Assembly: GCF_900108505.1 (NCBI RefSeq)
Contig: NZ_FNWU01000008.1
Coordinates: 1-64,000, forward strand
Direction: 5' to 3'
DNA length: 64,000 nt
Origin: Halopenitus malekzadehii
GTDB lineage: Archaea; Halobacteriota; Halobacteria; Halobacteriales; Haloferacaceae
How positions within the stretch are numbered: the first letter of the stretch is position 1; every line of letters starts with the position of its first letter. Shown here piece by piece: positions 35,889 through 44,571 of the stretch. Position numbers and translations under genes: made by a program. Below the pieces are notes generated by a model that saw nothing but the letters and a program-made list of their open reading frames with translations, made no database searches and was not told the DNA's origin.

Positions 35889-37046
35889 TCACCGTGCGGC
35901 CGGGGATTCACGCAGGCACGCGATGATGTCCTCGTGGGTCGTCTCGCGTTCCCCCTCGGTCGCGAGTTGGCCGACGACGAACTCCAGGAGGTTCAGCTCC
36001 TTGAGCAGCTCGAGGGCGTCCTCCCGGTCGACGTCGACGTCACGTTTGACCTCGTAGATCGTGTTCGACTGCATCACCGTCTCGATGAGCGCGTCGACGG
36101 TCACGTCCTCCGGGAGACCGATCCCGTCCGAGAGGACGACGGGCTGGTCGACGTCGGTACCGTCGGGAGATGGAGCCGGGTGACCGGCGTCGCGGGACTC
36201 GGTCTCCGACGCGGGCCGGTCAGGCTTTGACGCGGGTCCCTCGCTCTCGGGTTTCGCTGCGGGTCCGTCAGGTTTCGCTGCGGGGCGGTCGGTCGGCGTC
36301 GACGGATCGATCGACGATTCCGGGTCGTCCTGTCGGTCGTCGGCGTCGTCCGTCGTATTGCCGGTCCGGTAGGTGTTCGGTTCGTGAATGTCGTAGTCGA
36401 TCATGTACCGACGGACCGTCTCGCCGGTGACGTCCATCTCCAGGGCAGCGGCCATCTCGGCGAACGTCTCACAGGCCTCGTAAACCTCCGCCAGCAGGTC
36501 GGGATCCTTAAACGGCGGCACGTCGCGGTCGGAGGTAAACGCGGCCGTCGTCTCGCGACTATCCGGTTCCGTTCGGGCATCGCTTGGCGTCGGATGATCG
36601 TTGCCGGTCGACGTCGCCGTCGACGGTTCCGCGTCAGCGTCGCCGTCGATCTCGGCGCCAGCGTCCGCTTCCACGTCCGGGCCGGTTCCGTCGGCCCTCG
36701 CCTCGTCCGCCGGAACCGTCGCCGCGAACGTCACCGTGACCGTCCCGTCCACGTCGAGGTCGGCGCCGGTCGGACGCGCGGCGACGTCGTGGTCGGCTGC
36801 GGGCATCAGACCGGCCGTCGACGGGAGCGCGAACCGCACGGTTCCGTCGGGGCCGACCTGCGGGTCCCGAAGGGCGGTCCGGTCCGCGGTCGTATCGATC
36901 GATAGCGTCACTTCGAGGTCCGCCGTGAGCCGGTCCGCCTCGACGCCGGTGATCGCCGCCACGTCGACGTCGTCGACGGCCTCGCCGCGACGCTCACACT
37001 CGTCGAGGAACCGGCCCAGATCCTGGAGTCGGTTACCGATGCCCAT
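35889..37046 (-). CDS. Acidic haloarchaeal protein with internal HTH-like segment, function unknown
   Basis: This is a 385-residue protein of unknown family. The N-terminal part (MGIGNRLQDLGRFLDECERRG to about residue 145) is mixed alpha/beta. A disordered Asp/Thr/Pro stretch (about 145-175) follows. Next comes FAEMAAALEMDVTGETVRRYMIDYDIHEPN, which resembles a DNA-binding helix-turn-helix followed by a conserved end. A second low-complexity linker holds PAAKP-type repeats (about residues 240-275), and the C-terminal domain includes IETVMQSNTIYEVKRDVDVDREDALELLKELNLLEFV. The ATG at 37046 was chosen; another at 37061 (MDRCIMG) is possible given an AT-rich promoter-like stretch upstream (aattatgaaggttttt). 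Confidence 0.6.
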   Translation of the reverse strand: MGIGNRLQDLGRFLDECERRGEAVDDVDVAAITGVEADRLTADLEVTLSIDTTADRTALRDPQVGPDGTVRFALPSTAGLMPAADHDVAARPTGADLDVDGTVTVTFAATVPADEARADGTGPDVEADAGAEIDGDADAEPSTATSTGNDHPTPSDARTEPDSRETTAAFTSDRDVPPFKDPDLLAEVYEACETFAEMAAALEMDVTGETVRRYMIDYDIHEPNTYRTGNTTDDADDRQDDPESSIDPSTPTDRPAAKPDGPAAKPESEGPASKPDRPASETESRDAGHPAPSPDGTDVDQPVVLSDGIGLPEDVTVDALIETVMQSNTIYEVKRDVDVDREDALELLKELNLLEFVVGQLATEGERETTHEDIIACLRESPAAR

Positions 37047-37276
37047 AATACATCGATCCATCGATCCACGACCGCATGAAGACACACGATGAATTATGAA
37101 GGTTTTTAAGACGGTCGCCGTCGGGCGGATCCGCCGCGGCGGCGTCGTGTGTGATGGGCTGGCGACGTCGCGGGAGTGTGGACTGGCGGTCCGCGATATG
37201 TCGTCACTCGGTGACACGCAGCAGTGGAACCGGCGAAGTGATACCGTTTTATTCCCGCGCTACGGACCGTAACGCA

Positions 37277-37546
37277 ATGGAACGGGTGAAGACCACGCCG
37301 GGTCCGGACGCCGCCCACGCGTTCCGGTTGGGACTCATCGCGGCCGCCCTCCTCGGCGTGGTCGCGATGGCCAGCCTCTACGCGGCGGGCGAGGCCTCGC
37401 TGCTCCTCGTCGGCTTCCTCTTGGTGGCCTGCTTCCCGGTGTATCTCGTGTTCGTGGCGTCCGCGTTGAGCGTCTGGCTCGGCTACGACAAGGACGCCAC
37501 CGATCTCCGGCCGGTCCACCGTGAGCGCGGCCGCCGACGGGGCTGA
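37277..37546 (+). CDS. Small membrane protein, unknown function
   Basis: This 89-residue protein begins MERVKTTPGPDAAHAFRLG. It has two strong hydrophobic segments (LIAAALLGVVAMASLYAAG and LLLVGFLLVACFPVYLVFVASAL) and a basic tail. The ATG at 37277 was chosen as the first Met with a membrane protein-like continuation. It is convergent with the DmdA-like gene, 45 bases from its stop, with no functional clue. Confidence 0.6.
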   Translation: MERVKTTPGPDAAHAFRLGLIAAALLGVVAMASLYAAGEASLLLVGFLLVACFPVYLVFVASALSVWLGYDKDATDLRPVHRERGRRRG

Positions 37547-37591
37547 GCCCGCACTGGGGCTGGGCCCGCACTGAGCGTACTGGAGCTGATC

Positions 37592-38947
37592 CTACTCCTC
37601 GGCCTCCTGCTTGGCGCTCAGCTTGGCCTGCTCGCGGGCGCTCGGGTTGACCGACTCCTTGAAGGGAACCTTCGCGACGGTCGCAAACACCGACTCGCCG
37701 GGCTCCTCGGCGTACTCGTCGGGGAGGTGGACGCGGAACTCGGTGTCGAGGTCGGCGTCGTAGACGCGGTCGTCGAGCGGCGCCTCGAGCTTCTCGGCGG
37801 GGACGAACCCGAGCGCGATGTTGGTCTCGAGGTCCGGACTCCACCACGGCGAGGTGACGTAGCCGCACTCCTCGCCCGTCTCGGGATCGGAGATCAGCCA
37901 GAAGTCGGATGCGTAATCGCGGATCGGCTCGCCGGCCAGCTTCAGCCCGACGAGCTTGTGGTTGAACGGATATTCGCCGTCCTCGATCCGTGCCTTCTGT
38001 TGCTCCAGCGCCTCCTTGCCGATGTACTCGCCCTCCTTGTCATCGGGGACGTGGTACCCGAGGTTGACCTGGAACGGCGAGGTCTCGTGATCCATGTCCT
38101 GGCCCCACGAGAGGATGCCGGCCGCGATCCGTCGATGGTGGCCCGGCGCGATCTGCATCCCGCCGTGGTCCTTGACGGTGTCGAGGACCGGGTCCCAGAC
38201 GCGCTCGGCGTGTTTGGTCGCGTCCTTGACGTAGATCTCGAAGCCCTTCTCGCCGGAGAAGCCGGTCTGGCTCACCAGCACGTCCGCGCCGTTGATCTCC
38301 GCCTCCATCAGGCCGTAGTAGGGGATCTCCGAGACCTCATCGCCGACCACCTCGACAAGCACGTCCTCCGAGAGCGGTCCCTGGATCTGCATCGGCGCGA
38401 CGTCGATCTCGTCGACCTCGACGTCGAAGTCCATCCCCACGTTGACACCCTGGATCCACTGCATCAGCGTGGAGTCAGAGATGGAGAACCAGAACTCGTC
38501 CTCGGCGACCCGCAGCAGGACGGGGTCGTTGAGGATCCCGCCGTCCTCGTTACAGAGGATGACGTACCGGCCGTGCATCGATTCGATGTCGGTGGCGTCG
38601 CGCGTGATGAGGTAGTCGGTCAGGGCCTCGGCGTCGGGCCCTTTGACCCGGATCTGACGCTCGACGGCGACGTCCCAGAGGGTGACGCTGTTCGTCAGCG
38701 CCTCGTACTCGGCCATCGCGCCGCCGTCCTCGGGATCGACGAGTCCGCGGGGGTGATAGATCCGGTTGTAGACCGTACATCGCCAGGCGCCCTCCTCGTT
38801 GAACGACTTGTGGAAGAAGGGCGACTTGCGGACGCGCGTGGACACGAGCATCTCGATGCCCGGATCACCCGTCTGTCGGAGGTTCCTGGGAAGGACGCGA
38901 TCGGACTGGTCGACGCTCGGATGGTTCGGATGGTCGTCTTTCGACAT
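37592..38947 (-). CDS. DmdA-like tetrahydrofolate methyltransferase (GcvT superfamily)
   Basis: This 451-residue protein transfers a methyl or aminomethyl group to tetrahydrofolate by family. It aligns by eye with DMSP demethylase DmdA rather than with plain GcvT, through RKSPFFHKSFNEEGAWRCTV (cf. RRTPFTDKVEQKGV), TLWDVAVERQIRVKG, NEDGGILNDPVLLR, FWFSISDSTLM and VDVAPMQIQGP-like segments. The length is greater than DmdA (about 370) because of N- and C-terminal extensions; it also falls near LigM-type O-demethylases. The actual substrate (DMSP, betaine derivative or other) cannot be read. A TATA-like TATAAAAG (38975-38982) precedes the ATG at 38947 by about 30 bases. It lies 738 bases downstream of a MetF-type reductase gene on the same strand. 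Confidence 0.78.
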   Translation of the reverse strand: MSKDDHPNHPSVDQSDRVLPRNLRQTGDPGIEMLVSTRVRKSPFFHKSFNEEGAWRCTVYNRIYHPRGLVDPEDGGAMAEYEALTNSVTLWDVAVERQIRVKGPDAEALTDYLITRDATDIESMHGRYVILCNEDGGILNDPVLLRVAEDEFWFSISDSTLMQWIQGVNVGMDFDVEVDEIDVAPMQIQGPLSEDVLVEVVGDEVSEIPYYGLMEAEINGADVLVSQTGFSGEKGFEIYVKDATKHAERVWDPVLDTVKDHGGMQIAPGHHRRIAAGILSWGQDMDHETSPFQVNLGYHVPDDKEGEYIGKEALEQQKARIEDGEYPFNHKLVGLKLAGEPIRDYASDFWLISDPETGEECGYVTSPWWSPDLETNIALGFVPAEKLEAPLDDRVYDADLDTEFRVHLPDEYAEEPGESVFATVAKVPFKESVNPSAREQAKLSAKQEAEE

Positions 38948-39317
38948 CGGTACTTGGTATCCTCACCCAACCACTATAAAAGAAAGGCGTCACTTTCGAG
39001 ATCCGAACGAGTCCGGGATCGGGTTCGATCAGATATTGTCGACATAGAGGGCCTATATCGCACGAATATGCGCGAATCGGGACATCAACACGGTTCGAAC
39101 CGATCGCACTGGTGTGGGTTCGGGAACCACTATATATCAAAACAAATATGGTTTGTGGATTCGGATCCAACGCGATTCAACCGTCGCCGGGATCGTCGCG
39201 GACTGCACTGTCACCGGGACCGATCCGATCACATCCCTATCGACGGTATGAGGCAGTATACCACCCGCTACGGTCGATTTCGGAATCCTTTCACGGGTTG
39301 GGTTCGAAGGAACGGGT
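38948..39317. other. AT-richer intergenic region, about 370 bases
   Basis: There is no convincing ORF or RNA. It contains several AT runs (ataaaagaaagg near 38976, actatatatcaaaacaaatatgg near 39130) and the promoter of the DmdA-like gene on the minus strand. Confidence 0.5.
38975..38982 (-). promoter_or_regulatory. TATA box for the DmdA-like gene
   Basis: On the minus strand the sequence is CTTTTATA, about 30 bases before the ATG at 38947, in a locally AT-rich region. Confidence 0.5.
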
Positions 39318-39512
39318 ATGACGAACCAGTCCACGACCGGAAGCGATTCCGGCTCCCACGACGACGCATCGCGAACCGACGGATCCGTTGACTTCGAGAA
39401 CTACCTGCCGGGGTCCCCGCAGCCGTCGACCGAGCCGGGTCGCCTCGAGCGGTTCCTGACGCGGCTGTTCCGCCGTCGTGGCGGTCTCCGTGTGGTCTAC
39501 CGGCGGAAGTAG
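39318..39512 (+). CDS. Small hypothetical protein
   Basis: This is a 64-residue ORF beginning MTNQSTTGSDSGSHDDAS. A Ser/Asp-rich first half is followed by LERFLTRLFRRRGGLRVVYRRK, a basic amphipathic end. The composition is haloarchaeal, but nothing is recognised. A longer frame does not exist, and the gene could be spurious. It lies between the divergent DmdA-like gene and the tandem repeat at 39551. Confidence 0.4.
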   Translation: MTNQSTTGSDSGSHDDASRTDGSVDFENYLPGSPQPSTEPGRLERFLTRLFRRRGGLRVVYRRK

Positions 39513-39550
39513 TCACGTAGCGCCACGAACCGATCGTCGAGGATCACGAA

Positions 39551-39630
39551 GTAGTTGATTGTCGAGGTAGTTGATTGTCGAGGTAGTTGATTGTCGAGGT
39601 AGTTGATTGTCGAGGTAGTTGATTGTCGAC
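39551..39630. repeat. 16-bp tandem repeat, five copies
   Basis: The unit gtagttgattgtcgag is repeated at 39551, 39567, 39583, 39599 and 39615, the last differing only in its final base. It lies between the small ORF at 39318 and the 3' end of the metF-type gene, and it is AT-richer than the flanks. Confidence 0.95.
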
Positions 39631-39685
39631 GTAATGGAGTGCGATGTCCGGGTTCACGACGACGATTCACGCGACGTCGAACTCT

Positions 39686-40543
39686 TCAGTTCTCGAGCCG
39701 ACCGAGCCGCCAGGATTCGGTGTCCGGCACCTGATTGAACGTATAGATGTGGACGCCGCGGATGTCGTAGTGCGGATCGGCGGCGTGTGGTGCGAGCCCG
39801 TCGATCAGCTCGTCGGGGGCGTACTGGCCGCGCGAGCCGACGAGTTCCTTAATAAACCCGAGGACGCCGCTGGTCTTCCGGAGGAACCGGACCGAATCGC
39901 CGACGCCGACCTTCTTGGAGATGCCGAGCAGTCGCTGGTAGTTCATCACGCCGGGAATGCCGACCTCGACGGGTAGGTCGACGCCGCGGTCACGGACCGT
40001 GTCGATCCACTCGAGGATCGTCTCGGGGTCGTAACACAGCTGCGTGACGAGGTAGCTGGCGTACGGTTCCTTCCGCTCCATCGCCTCGGCGAGGGTCTCC
40101 TCGCTCAGGAAGTCGTGGCCCTCCGGATAGCCGGTGATGCCGACCTCCTCGAACTCGTACTCGAGGTCCTCGAGCGCCACGAGCAGGTCGTGGGCGGACT
40201 CGAACTCGCCCGCGGGCTCCTCCCGATCACCGCCGGGGACGAAGACGTCGGTGACGCCGGCCTCCCGGAGCCGCCCGGCGATCGCATCCAGGTGGTCCCG
40301 GTCCCGGACGTACCGGGCTGCGACGTGCGGGATGACCTCGTAGCCCGCCTCGCTTGCGGTTTCGGTCCACTCGACGGTGGCGTCGATCCCGAGCGTCGGC
40401 GACGTCGTGACCGCGATCGCTGCCCCATCGGGGAGGTGGCCCATCTGTTCGCCGAAGCTGTCGAACGGCATCAGCTCGAATCGGGGATCGGCGAGCAGCG
40501 TCGCCGCCCCGTCGTTCGTCGTCGAAGGTGTCTCGAGTGACAT
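39686..40543 (-). CDS. metF: Methylenetetrahydrofolate reductase-type protein (MetF family)
   Basis: This is a 285-residue TIM-barrel-type protein. ELMPFDSFGEQM, VTTSPTLGIDATVEW and FVPGGDREEPAGEFESAHDLLVALE are the barrel start. LVTQLCYDPETILEWIDTVRDRGVDLPVEVGIPG and RGVHIYTFNQV complete the MTHFR pattern (FxTQxxFD-like and hIyTfN). The family interconverts 5,10-methylene- and 5-methyl-THF. In a demethylation setting the reaction would run toward methylene-THF. The ATG at 40543 was chosen because family similarity begins just after it. It is on the same strand as the DmdA-like gene but separated from it by 738 bases with a small ORF and repeats. Confidence 0.85.
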   Translation of the reverse strand: MSLETPSTTNDGAATLLADPRFELMPFDSFGEQMGHLPDGAAIAVTTSPTLGIDATVEWTETASEAGYEVIPHVAARYVRDRDHLDAIAGRLREAGVTDVFVPGGDREEPAGEFESAHDLLVALEDLEYEFEEVGITGYPEGHDFLSEETLAEAMERKEPYASYLVTQLCYDPETILEWIDTVRDRGVDLPVEVGIPGVMNYQRLLGISKKVGVGDSVRFLRKTSGVLGFIKELVGSRGQYAPDELIDGLAPHAADPHYDIRGVHIYTFNQVPDTESWRLGRLEN

Positions 40544-40690
40544 TGTGGATTCTCGGGGCCGGTTCCCGGCACGGCGCATCGAACCGACTGGGTATGACAA
40601 GGGTCGACACCGTCATTAGGTCTTTCCCGGCCGTGGAGTCGGCCGGCTCGTCGACAACACCTCACGGGAATCTGACGTGATGTGGACGAG

Positions 40691-40852
40691 ATGGTCCGAT
40701 CGAGCGCCACGACACCGCTTGCGATGATCGGCGTCATCTTGATGGCGGTCGGAACCCCGTCTTTCGGACGGACAATGTACACTGTTTACACGACTCAATG
40801 GACCGGCCGATCGAAGGTCCCACGACGGAGATCGATCGGTGATCGCCCGTGA
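40691..40852 (+). CDS. Possible small membrane protein overlapping the threonine ammonia-lyase start
   Basis: This 53-residue ORF begins MVRSSATTPLAMIGVILMAVG, with one hydrophobic segment of about 18 residues and a basic tail ending GDRP. Its TGA (40850-40852) overlaps the GTG start of the next gene (40849-40851), the GTGA pattern of translational coupling. It could be a real small membrane protein or a chance ORF in the promoter region. Confidence 0.35.
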   Translation: MVRSSATTPLAMIGVILMAVGTPSFGRTMYTVYTTQWTGRSKVPRRRSIGDRP

Positions 40853-42129
40853 CCGACGCCGGGACCGAGACGGTCACGTTCGCGGACGTCGAGGCGGCAG
40901 CCGAGCGGATCGACGACCCGACGGTCGTCAAGCCCACGCCCGTGGAGCGCAGCACCGCGTTGGAGGGGATGACCGGTGCGGATCGGGTGATGCTGAAGCT
41001 CGAGCATCTCCAGTGGACGGGATCGTTCAAGACGCGCGGCGCGTACAACAAGATCCGCGCAAGCCTCGAAACGGGGGACCCGGACCACGTCGTGGCCGCG
41101 AGCGCGGGTAACCACGCGCAGGGCGTTGCGCTCGCGGCCACGACCCTCGGTGTGGATGCCACGATCGTGATGCCGACGACGGCACCGCAGACGAAGGTGG
41201 ACGCAACCCGTGGGTACGGCGCGAGCGTCGAGCTGGTCGGGCAGGACTTCCAGGCGGCGATGGCGTACGCCCAGGAGCTCGTGACCGAGACCGACGCCGA
41301 GTTCGTCCACGCGTTCGACGACCCGGAGATCGTTGCCGGCCAGGGGACCCTCGGCGTCGAGATGTGCGAGAACGTCCCCGACGCCGACACGATCGTCGTC
41401 CCGATCGGCGGCGGCGGGCTGATCTCGGGGATCGCCACCGCCGTCGCGGAGTTGAGTCCCGAGACGCGCGTCGTCGGCGTGCAGGCCACGGGCGCCGCCA
41501 CGGTCCCCGCCAGCCTCGAGAAGGGAATCCCCCAGACCCTCGAGTCGGTCGACACGATCGCCGACGGGATCGCGACGGGCGGGATCTCGGAGCTGACGCT
41601 GTCGATCATCGAGCGCCACGTCGACGAGATCGTTACGGTGACGAACGGCGAGATCGCGGACGCGATCCTGCTGTTGATGGAGCGGGCCAAACAGGTGGTC
41701 GAGGGCGCCGGCGCGGCCTCGGTCGCGGCGATCCGGAGCGACGACCTCGACGTCGCCGGCGAGACGGTGGTGCCGCTGCTGTGCGGCGGCAACCTCGATA
41801 TGACGATGCTGCGGACCGTCCTGGTCCACGCGCTGACGCGACGCCGACAGATCCTCCGGGTGCGGGTCCACATCGAGGATCGACCCGGCAAGATGGCCGA
41901 GATCTCCAGCCTGATCGCCGACCACGACGCGAACATCCAGACGGTGCGACACGACCGTGCGCTCGAGGACCTCGACGTCGGCGAGGCCTACCTCATCTTC
42001 CAGGTGGAAACCAGCGGCGCCCAGCACGCCCGCCGGATCGTCGACGCGATCGCCGACAGCGGCTACCCGGTCGACGTCATCAACCACCCCGACGTCACCG
42101 TGCTCGCCACGGACGCCGAACGTGAGTGA
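40849..42129 (+). CDS. ilvA: Threonine ammonia-lyase (threonine deaminase) with C-terminal ACT domain
   Basis: This 426-residue PLP enzyme deaminates threonine to 2-oxobutyrate for isoleucine synthesis or threonine breakdown. The PLP lysine is in TGSFKTRGA (Lys61), the glycine loop is PIGGGGLISG, and SAGNHAQGVA matches the family. A C-terminal ACT-like domain (VRVHIEDRPGKMAEISSLIADHDANIQTV, about residues 345-420) suggests regulation by an amino acid. The start is GTG at 40849. The short single-ACT form is common for catabolic or archaeal enzymes, and feedback by isoleucine cannot be assumed. Confidence 0.92.
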   Translation: MTDAGTETVTFADVEAAAERIDDPTVVKPTPVERSTALEGMTGADRVMLKLEHLQWTGSFKTRGAYNKIRASLETGDPDHVVAASAGNHAQGVALAATTLGVDATIVMPTTAPQTKVDATRGYGASVELVGQDFQAAMAYAQELVTETDAEFVHAFDDPEIVAGQGTLGVEMCENVPDADTIVVPIGGGGLISGIATAVAELSPETRVVGVQATGAATVPASLEKGIPQTLESVDTIADGIATGGISELTLSIIERHVDEIVTVTNGEIADAILLLMERAKQVVEGAGAASVAAIRSDDLDVAGETVVPLLCGGNLDMTMLRTVLVHALTRRRQILRVRVHIEDRPGKMAEISSLIADHDANIQTVRHDRALEDLDVGEAYLIFQVETSGAQHARRIVDAIADSGYPVDVINHPDVTVLATDAERE

Positions 42130-42273
42130 GTTCGCCGCCGTTTTTCGGTCCCCGGCGTGAGTGAAACGACGGCAGCAGCCGAGCCGCTCGGCGGTGCGTA
42201 TTTAAAGACCGCCATAATTGCGGATGAACGTTTATTAAGGATACTGTACGTATATTCATCGAGGCGCTGTCAT

Positions 42274-42378
42274 ATGGTACCTATCAACACGGAGGCTCCG
42301 GCGGGCGCGTCACCGAACGGAGTGAGGTATCGTGCGTCGAACGCCCTCGAAACCGCCCGTTTGGGGGTGAGCGTATGA
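42274..42378 (+). CDS. Possible short leader ORF before the BCCT gene
   Basis: This is a 34-codon ORF, MVPINTEAPAGASPNGVRYR to LETARLGVSV, whose TGA overlaps the ATG of the transporter gene (ATGA at 42375). It follows an AT-rich promoter-like stretch (tatttaaagac, cgtttattaagg at about 42200-42240). It could be a leader peptide or an accidental ORF, and no homolog is recognised. Confidence 0.3.
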   Translation: MVPINTEAPAGASPNGVRYRASNALETARLGVSV

Positions 42379-44138
42379 GCGACGGCGAGGAGGAGGAGGA
42401 GGCCGTCGGCGAGATGTCCGACGGGCTGCAGGTGGAGTTGTTCCATCCGGACTCCGACCGGGAGCCCGGTGACACCAACATCCAGAAACTCGGGTTCGAT
42501 ATTCACCCGATCGTGTTCCCGGTCGCGCTGTTGATCATCGCCGCGTTCATCGTATTGACGGTCGGACTCGGCGAGCAGGCTTCGGCCGCGTACACGTGGC
42601 TGTTCAACTTCATCGGGGAGAACTTCGGCTGGTTCTACCTGCTTGCGGTGAACGTCTTCATCGCCGTGCTGCTGTTCTTCGCGTTCAGCAAGTACGGAAA
42701 AATCAAGATCGGCGGCGTCGAGGCCGAAAAGGAGTTCAGCGACTTCTCCTGGATGGCGATGCTGTTCAGCGCCGGAATGGGGATCGGCCTGATGTTCTTC
42801 AGCGTTTCCGAGCCGCTGTATTACCTCCAGACGGTGCCCGGCTTCTTCGGCGTCGAGGCCGAAACCGGAGCGGCCGCCTCGGCCGCGATGGCCCAGACGT
42901 TCTTCCACTGGGGATTCCACCCGTGGGCGATCTACGGACTCGTCGGCCTCGGGCTGGCGTTCTTCTCGTTCAACCGCGGACTCCCGCTGACGTTCCGATC
43001 GATCTTCTGGCCGTTGCTCGGCGACCGGATCTACGGTTGGCCCGGCCACGTCATCGACCTCGTGACGGTGTTCGCGACGCTGTTCGGCCTTGCGACCTCG
43101 CTCGGGCTCGGCGTGGCACAGGTCAACACGGGGCTGTCCTACGTCGGGGGCGATATGCTCGGACTGTTCGCCATCCCGACGGGAACGATCCCGCAGATCG
43201 CGCTCATCGCGGTCATCACCGGGATCGCGACGCTGTCGGTCGCCGCGGGGCTCGACGGCGGCGTCAAGCGGCTGAGCACGCTTAACCTCTATCTGATGTT
43301 CGCCCTGCTCGGGTTCCTGCTGATCGTCGGTCCCACCGTCTACATCTTCGGGACGTGGGTCGAGGGGCTCGGCGCCTACTTCGGAAACATCCTGGCGCTC
43401 AGCTTCTTCACCGGCACGCTCGGCGAGGGCGCCTCGACGGTCACCGCGTGGACCGTCTTCTACTGGGGCTGGTGGATCGCGTGGTCGCCGTTCGTGGGAA
43501 TGTTCATCGCGCGCATTTCGCGGGGGCGAACCGTCCGGGAGTTCGTCCTCGGCGTCCTGTTCCTGCCGGCGCTGTTCTCGACGCTCTGGCTGTCGACCTT
43601 CGGCGGGAGCGCGCTGTTCAACACTCTTGAGGGCAGCGGCGCGGCGATGGCGACCTACAATGAGCTCGGCCAGACGGTCGCGATGTTCGCGATGCTGGAG
43701 CAGTTCCCGCTTGGCGCAGTCACGGGGATCCTCGCGACGCTGCTCGTGATAACGTTCTTCGTGACGTCCTCGGACTCCGGGTCGCTGGTCATCGACCACC
43801 TGACCTCCGGCGGCAAACACGACGTGCCGCGCGCCCAGCGCATCTTCTGGGCGATCACCGAGGGTCTCGTCGCCGCGATCCTGCTGTGGGGCGGCGGCCT
43901 GAACGCGCTGCAGACGGCGGCGATCACGACCGGCCTGCCGTTCGCGTTCATCCTCTGTCTGATGTGTTACACGGTCTATCTCGGGCTCAGCAATGAGTAC
44001 GAGATCCTCGAGTCCGAGGAGTTCGCCGAGACGATCGAGGAGCTCACCGACGACGAGAACGTGGACGTCGTCACGACCGGCGACCAGATGGTGACCGACA
44101 TCTCGGCCGAGGACGACGAGGCCGTGGGGGGTGACTGA
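42375..44138 (+). CDS. BCCT-family transporter (betaine/carnitine/choline type)
   Basis: This is a 587-residue sodium- or proton-coupled transporter with 12 predicted helices. Features include MGIGLMFFSVSEPLYY, HWGFHPWAIYGLVGLGLAFF, the BCCT signature YWGWWIAWSPFVGMFIARISRGRTVREF, and FFVTSSDSGSLVID. N-terminal and C-terminal tails are acidic. Members import glycine betaine, choline, carnitine or related trimethylammonium compounds. The gene ends before a T7 run (44190-44196) that looks like a terminator. The substrate is not determined by sequence; its genomic setting favours a methylated osmolyte. Confidence 0.9.
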   Translation: MSDGEEEEEAVGEMSDGLQVELFHPDSDREPGDTNIQKLGFDIHPIVFPVALLIIAAFIVLTVGLGEQASAAYTWLFNFIGENFGWFYLLAVNVFIAVLLFFAFSKYGKIKIGGVEAEKEFSDFSWMAMLFSAGMGIGLMFFSVSEPLYYLQTVPGFFGVEAETGAAASAAMAQTFFHWGFHPWAIYGLVGLGLAFFSFNRGLPLTFRSIFWPLLGDRIYGWPGHVIDLVTVFATLFGLATSLGLGVAQVNTGLSYVGGDMLGLFAIPTGTIPQIALIAVITGIATLSVAAGLDGGVKRLSTLNLYLMFALLGFLLIVGPTVYIFGTWVEGLGAYFGNILALSFFTGTLGEGASTVTAWTVFYWGWWIAWSPFVGMFIARISRGRTVREFVLGVLFLPALFSTLWLSTFGGSALFNTLEGSGAAMATYNELGQTVAMFAMLEQFPLGAVTGILATLLVITFFVTSSDSGSLVIDHLTSGGKHDVPRAQRIFWAITEGLVAAILLWGGGLNALQTAAITTGLPFAFILCLMCYTVYLGLSNEYEILESEEFAETIEELTDDENVDVVTTGDQMVTDISAEDDEAVGGD

Positions 44139-44189
44139 GCAGTCTCACGTCGCTCCGTCCCCCGGACCGTCTCGCTCGCGAACTGCCTC

Positions 44190-44196
44190 TTTTTTT
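44190..44196 (+). terminator. T-rich terminator after the BCCT gene
   Basis: A run of seven T residues lies about 50 bases after the transporter stop codon, typical of archaeal intrinsic termination. No strong hairpin is needed in archaea. Confidence 0.5.
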
Positions 44197-44213
44197 GATC
44201 GACTCCCGACACG

Positions 44214-44498
44214 TCAGTAGTACTTCCACTCGTCGTCCTCGCTCCCGCGCCGCAGCGTCGTGCCATCATCCTCGTCGTCCTCCGGGCTACGCTCGCCGCC
44301 GGCGCCAGCACCCAACTCACCGGCCTCGTCGCCGGTGCGATCGTCGGGCCACTCGATCCCGCCGCCACGCAGGTGTTTGTACGCGATCCCGCCGAGCGCC
44401 ACGAGGAACAGGATCAAAAGCAGCGTGCCGGCGAGCGCGGCCGCCTGTCCGGCCCACTCGAGGATCCCGCCGTCGATCTGGATCGTCGCGCCTCGCAT
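44214..44498 (-). CDS. Small single-pass membrane protein
   Basis: This 94-residue protein begins MRGATIQIDGGILEWAGQAA. One hydrophobic segment, ALAGTLLLILFLVALGGIAY (about 20-40), is followed by an acidic, Gly/Glu/Asp-rich tail. It ends DDEWKYY. It converges with the BCCT gene across the terminator. The function is unknown. Confidence 0.55.
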   Translation of the reverse strand: MRGATIQIDGGILEWAGQAAALAGTLLLILFLVALGGIAYKHLRGGGIEWPDDRTGDEAGELGAGAGGERSPEDDEDDGTTLRRGSEDDEWKYY

Positions 44499-44571
44499 AT
44501 CCGGATCCACGGCGGCGATCGTGAAGTATGGTTCGGGGGGTGCCGGCCGGGTCGGCGCCGCGACTCGGGAC

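Noticed and set aside
39551-39630. CRISPR array
   Set aside because: The units are contiguous with no spacers, so it is a simple tandem repeat.
42157-42273. Longer upstream start for the small ORF before BCCT
   Set aside because: The added codons cover the AT-rich promoter-like stretch, so the shorter reading from 42274 is more plausible, and even that is doubtful.
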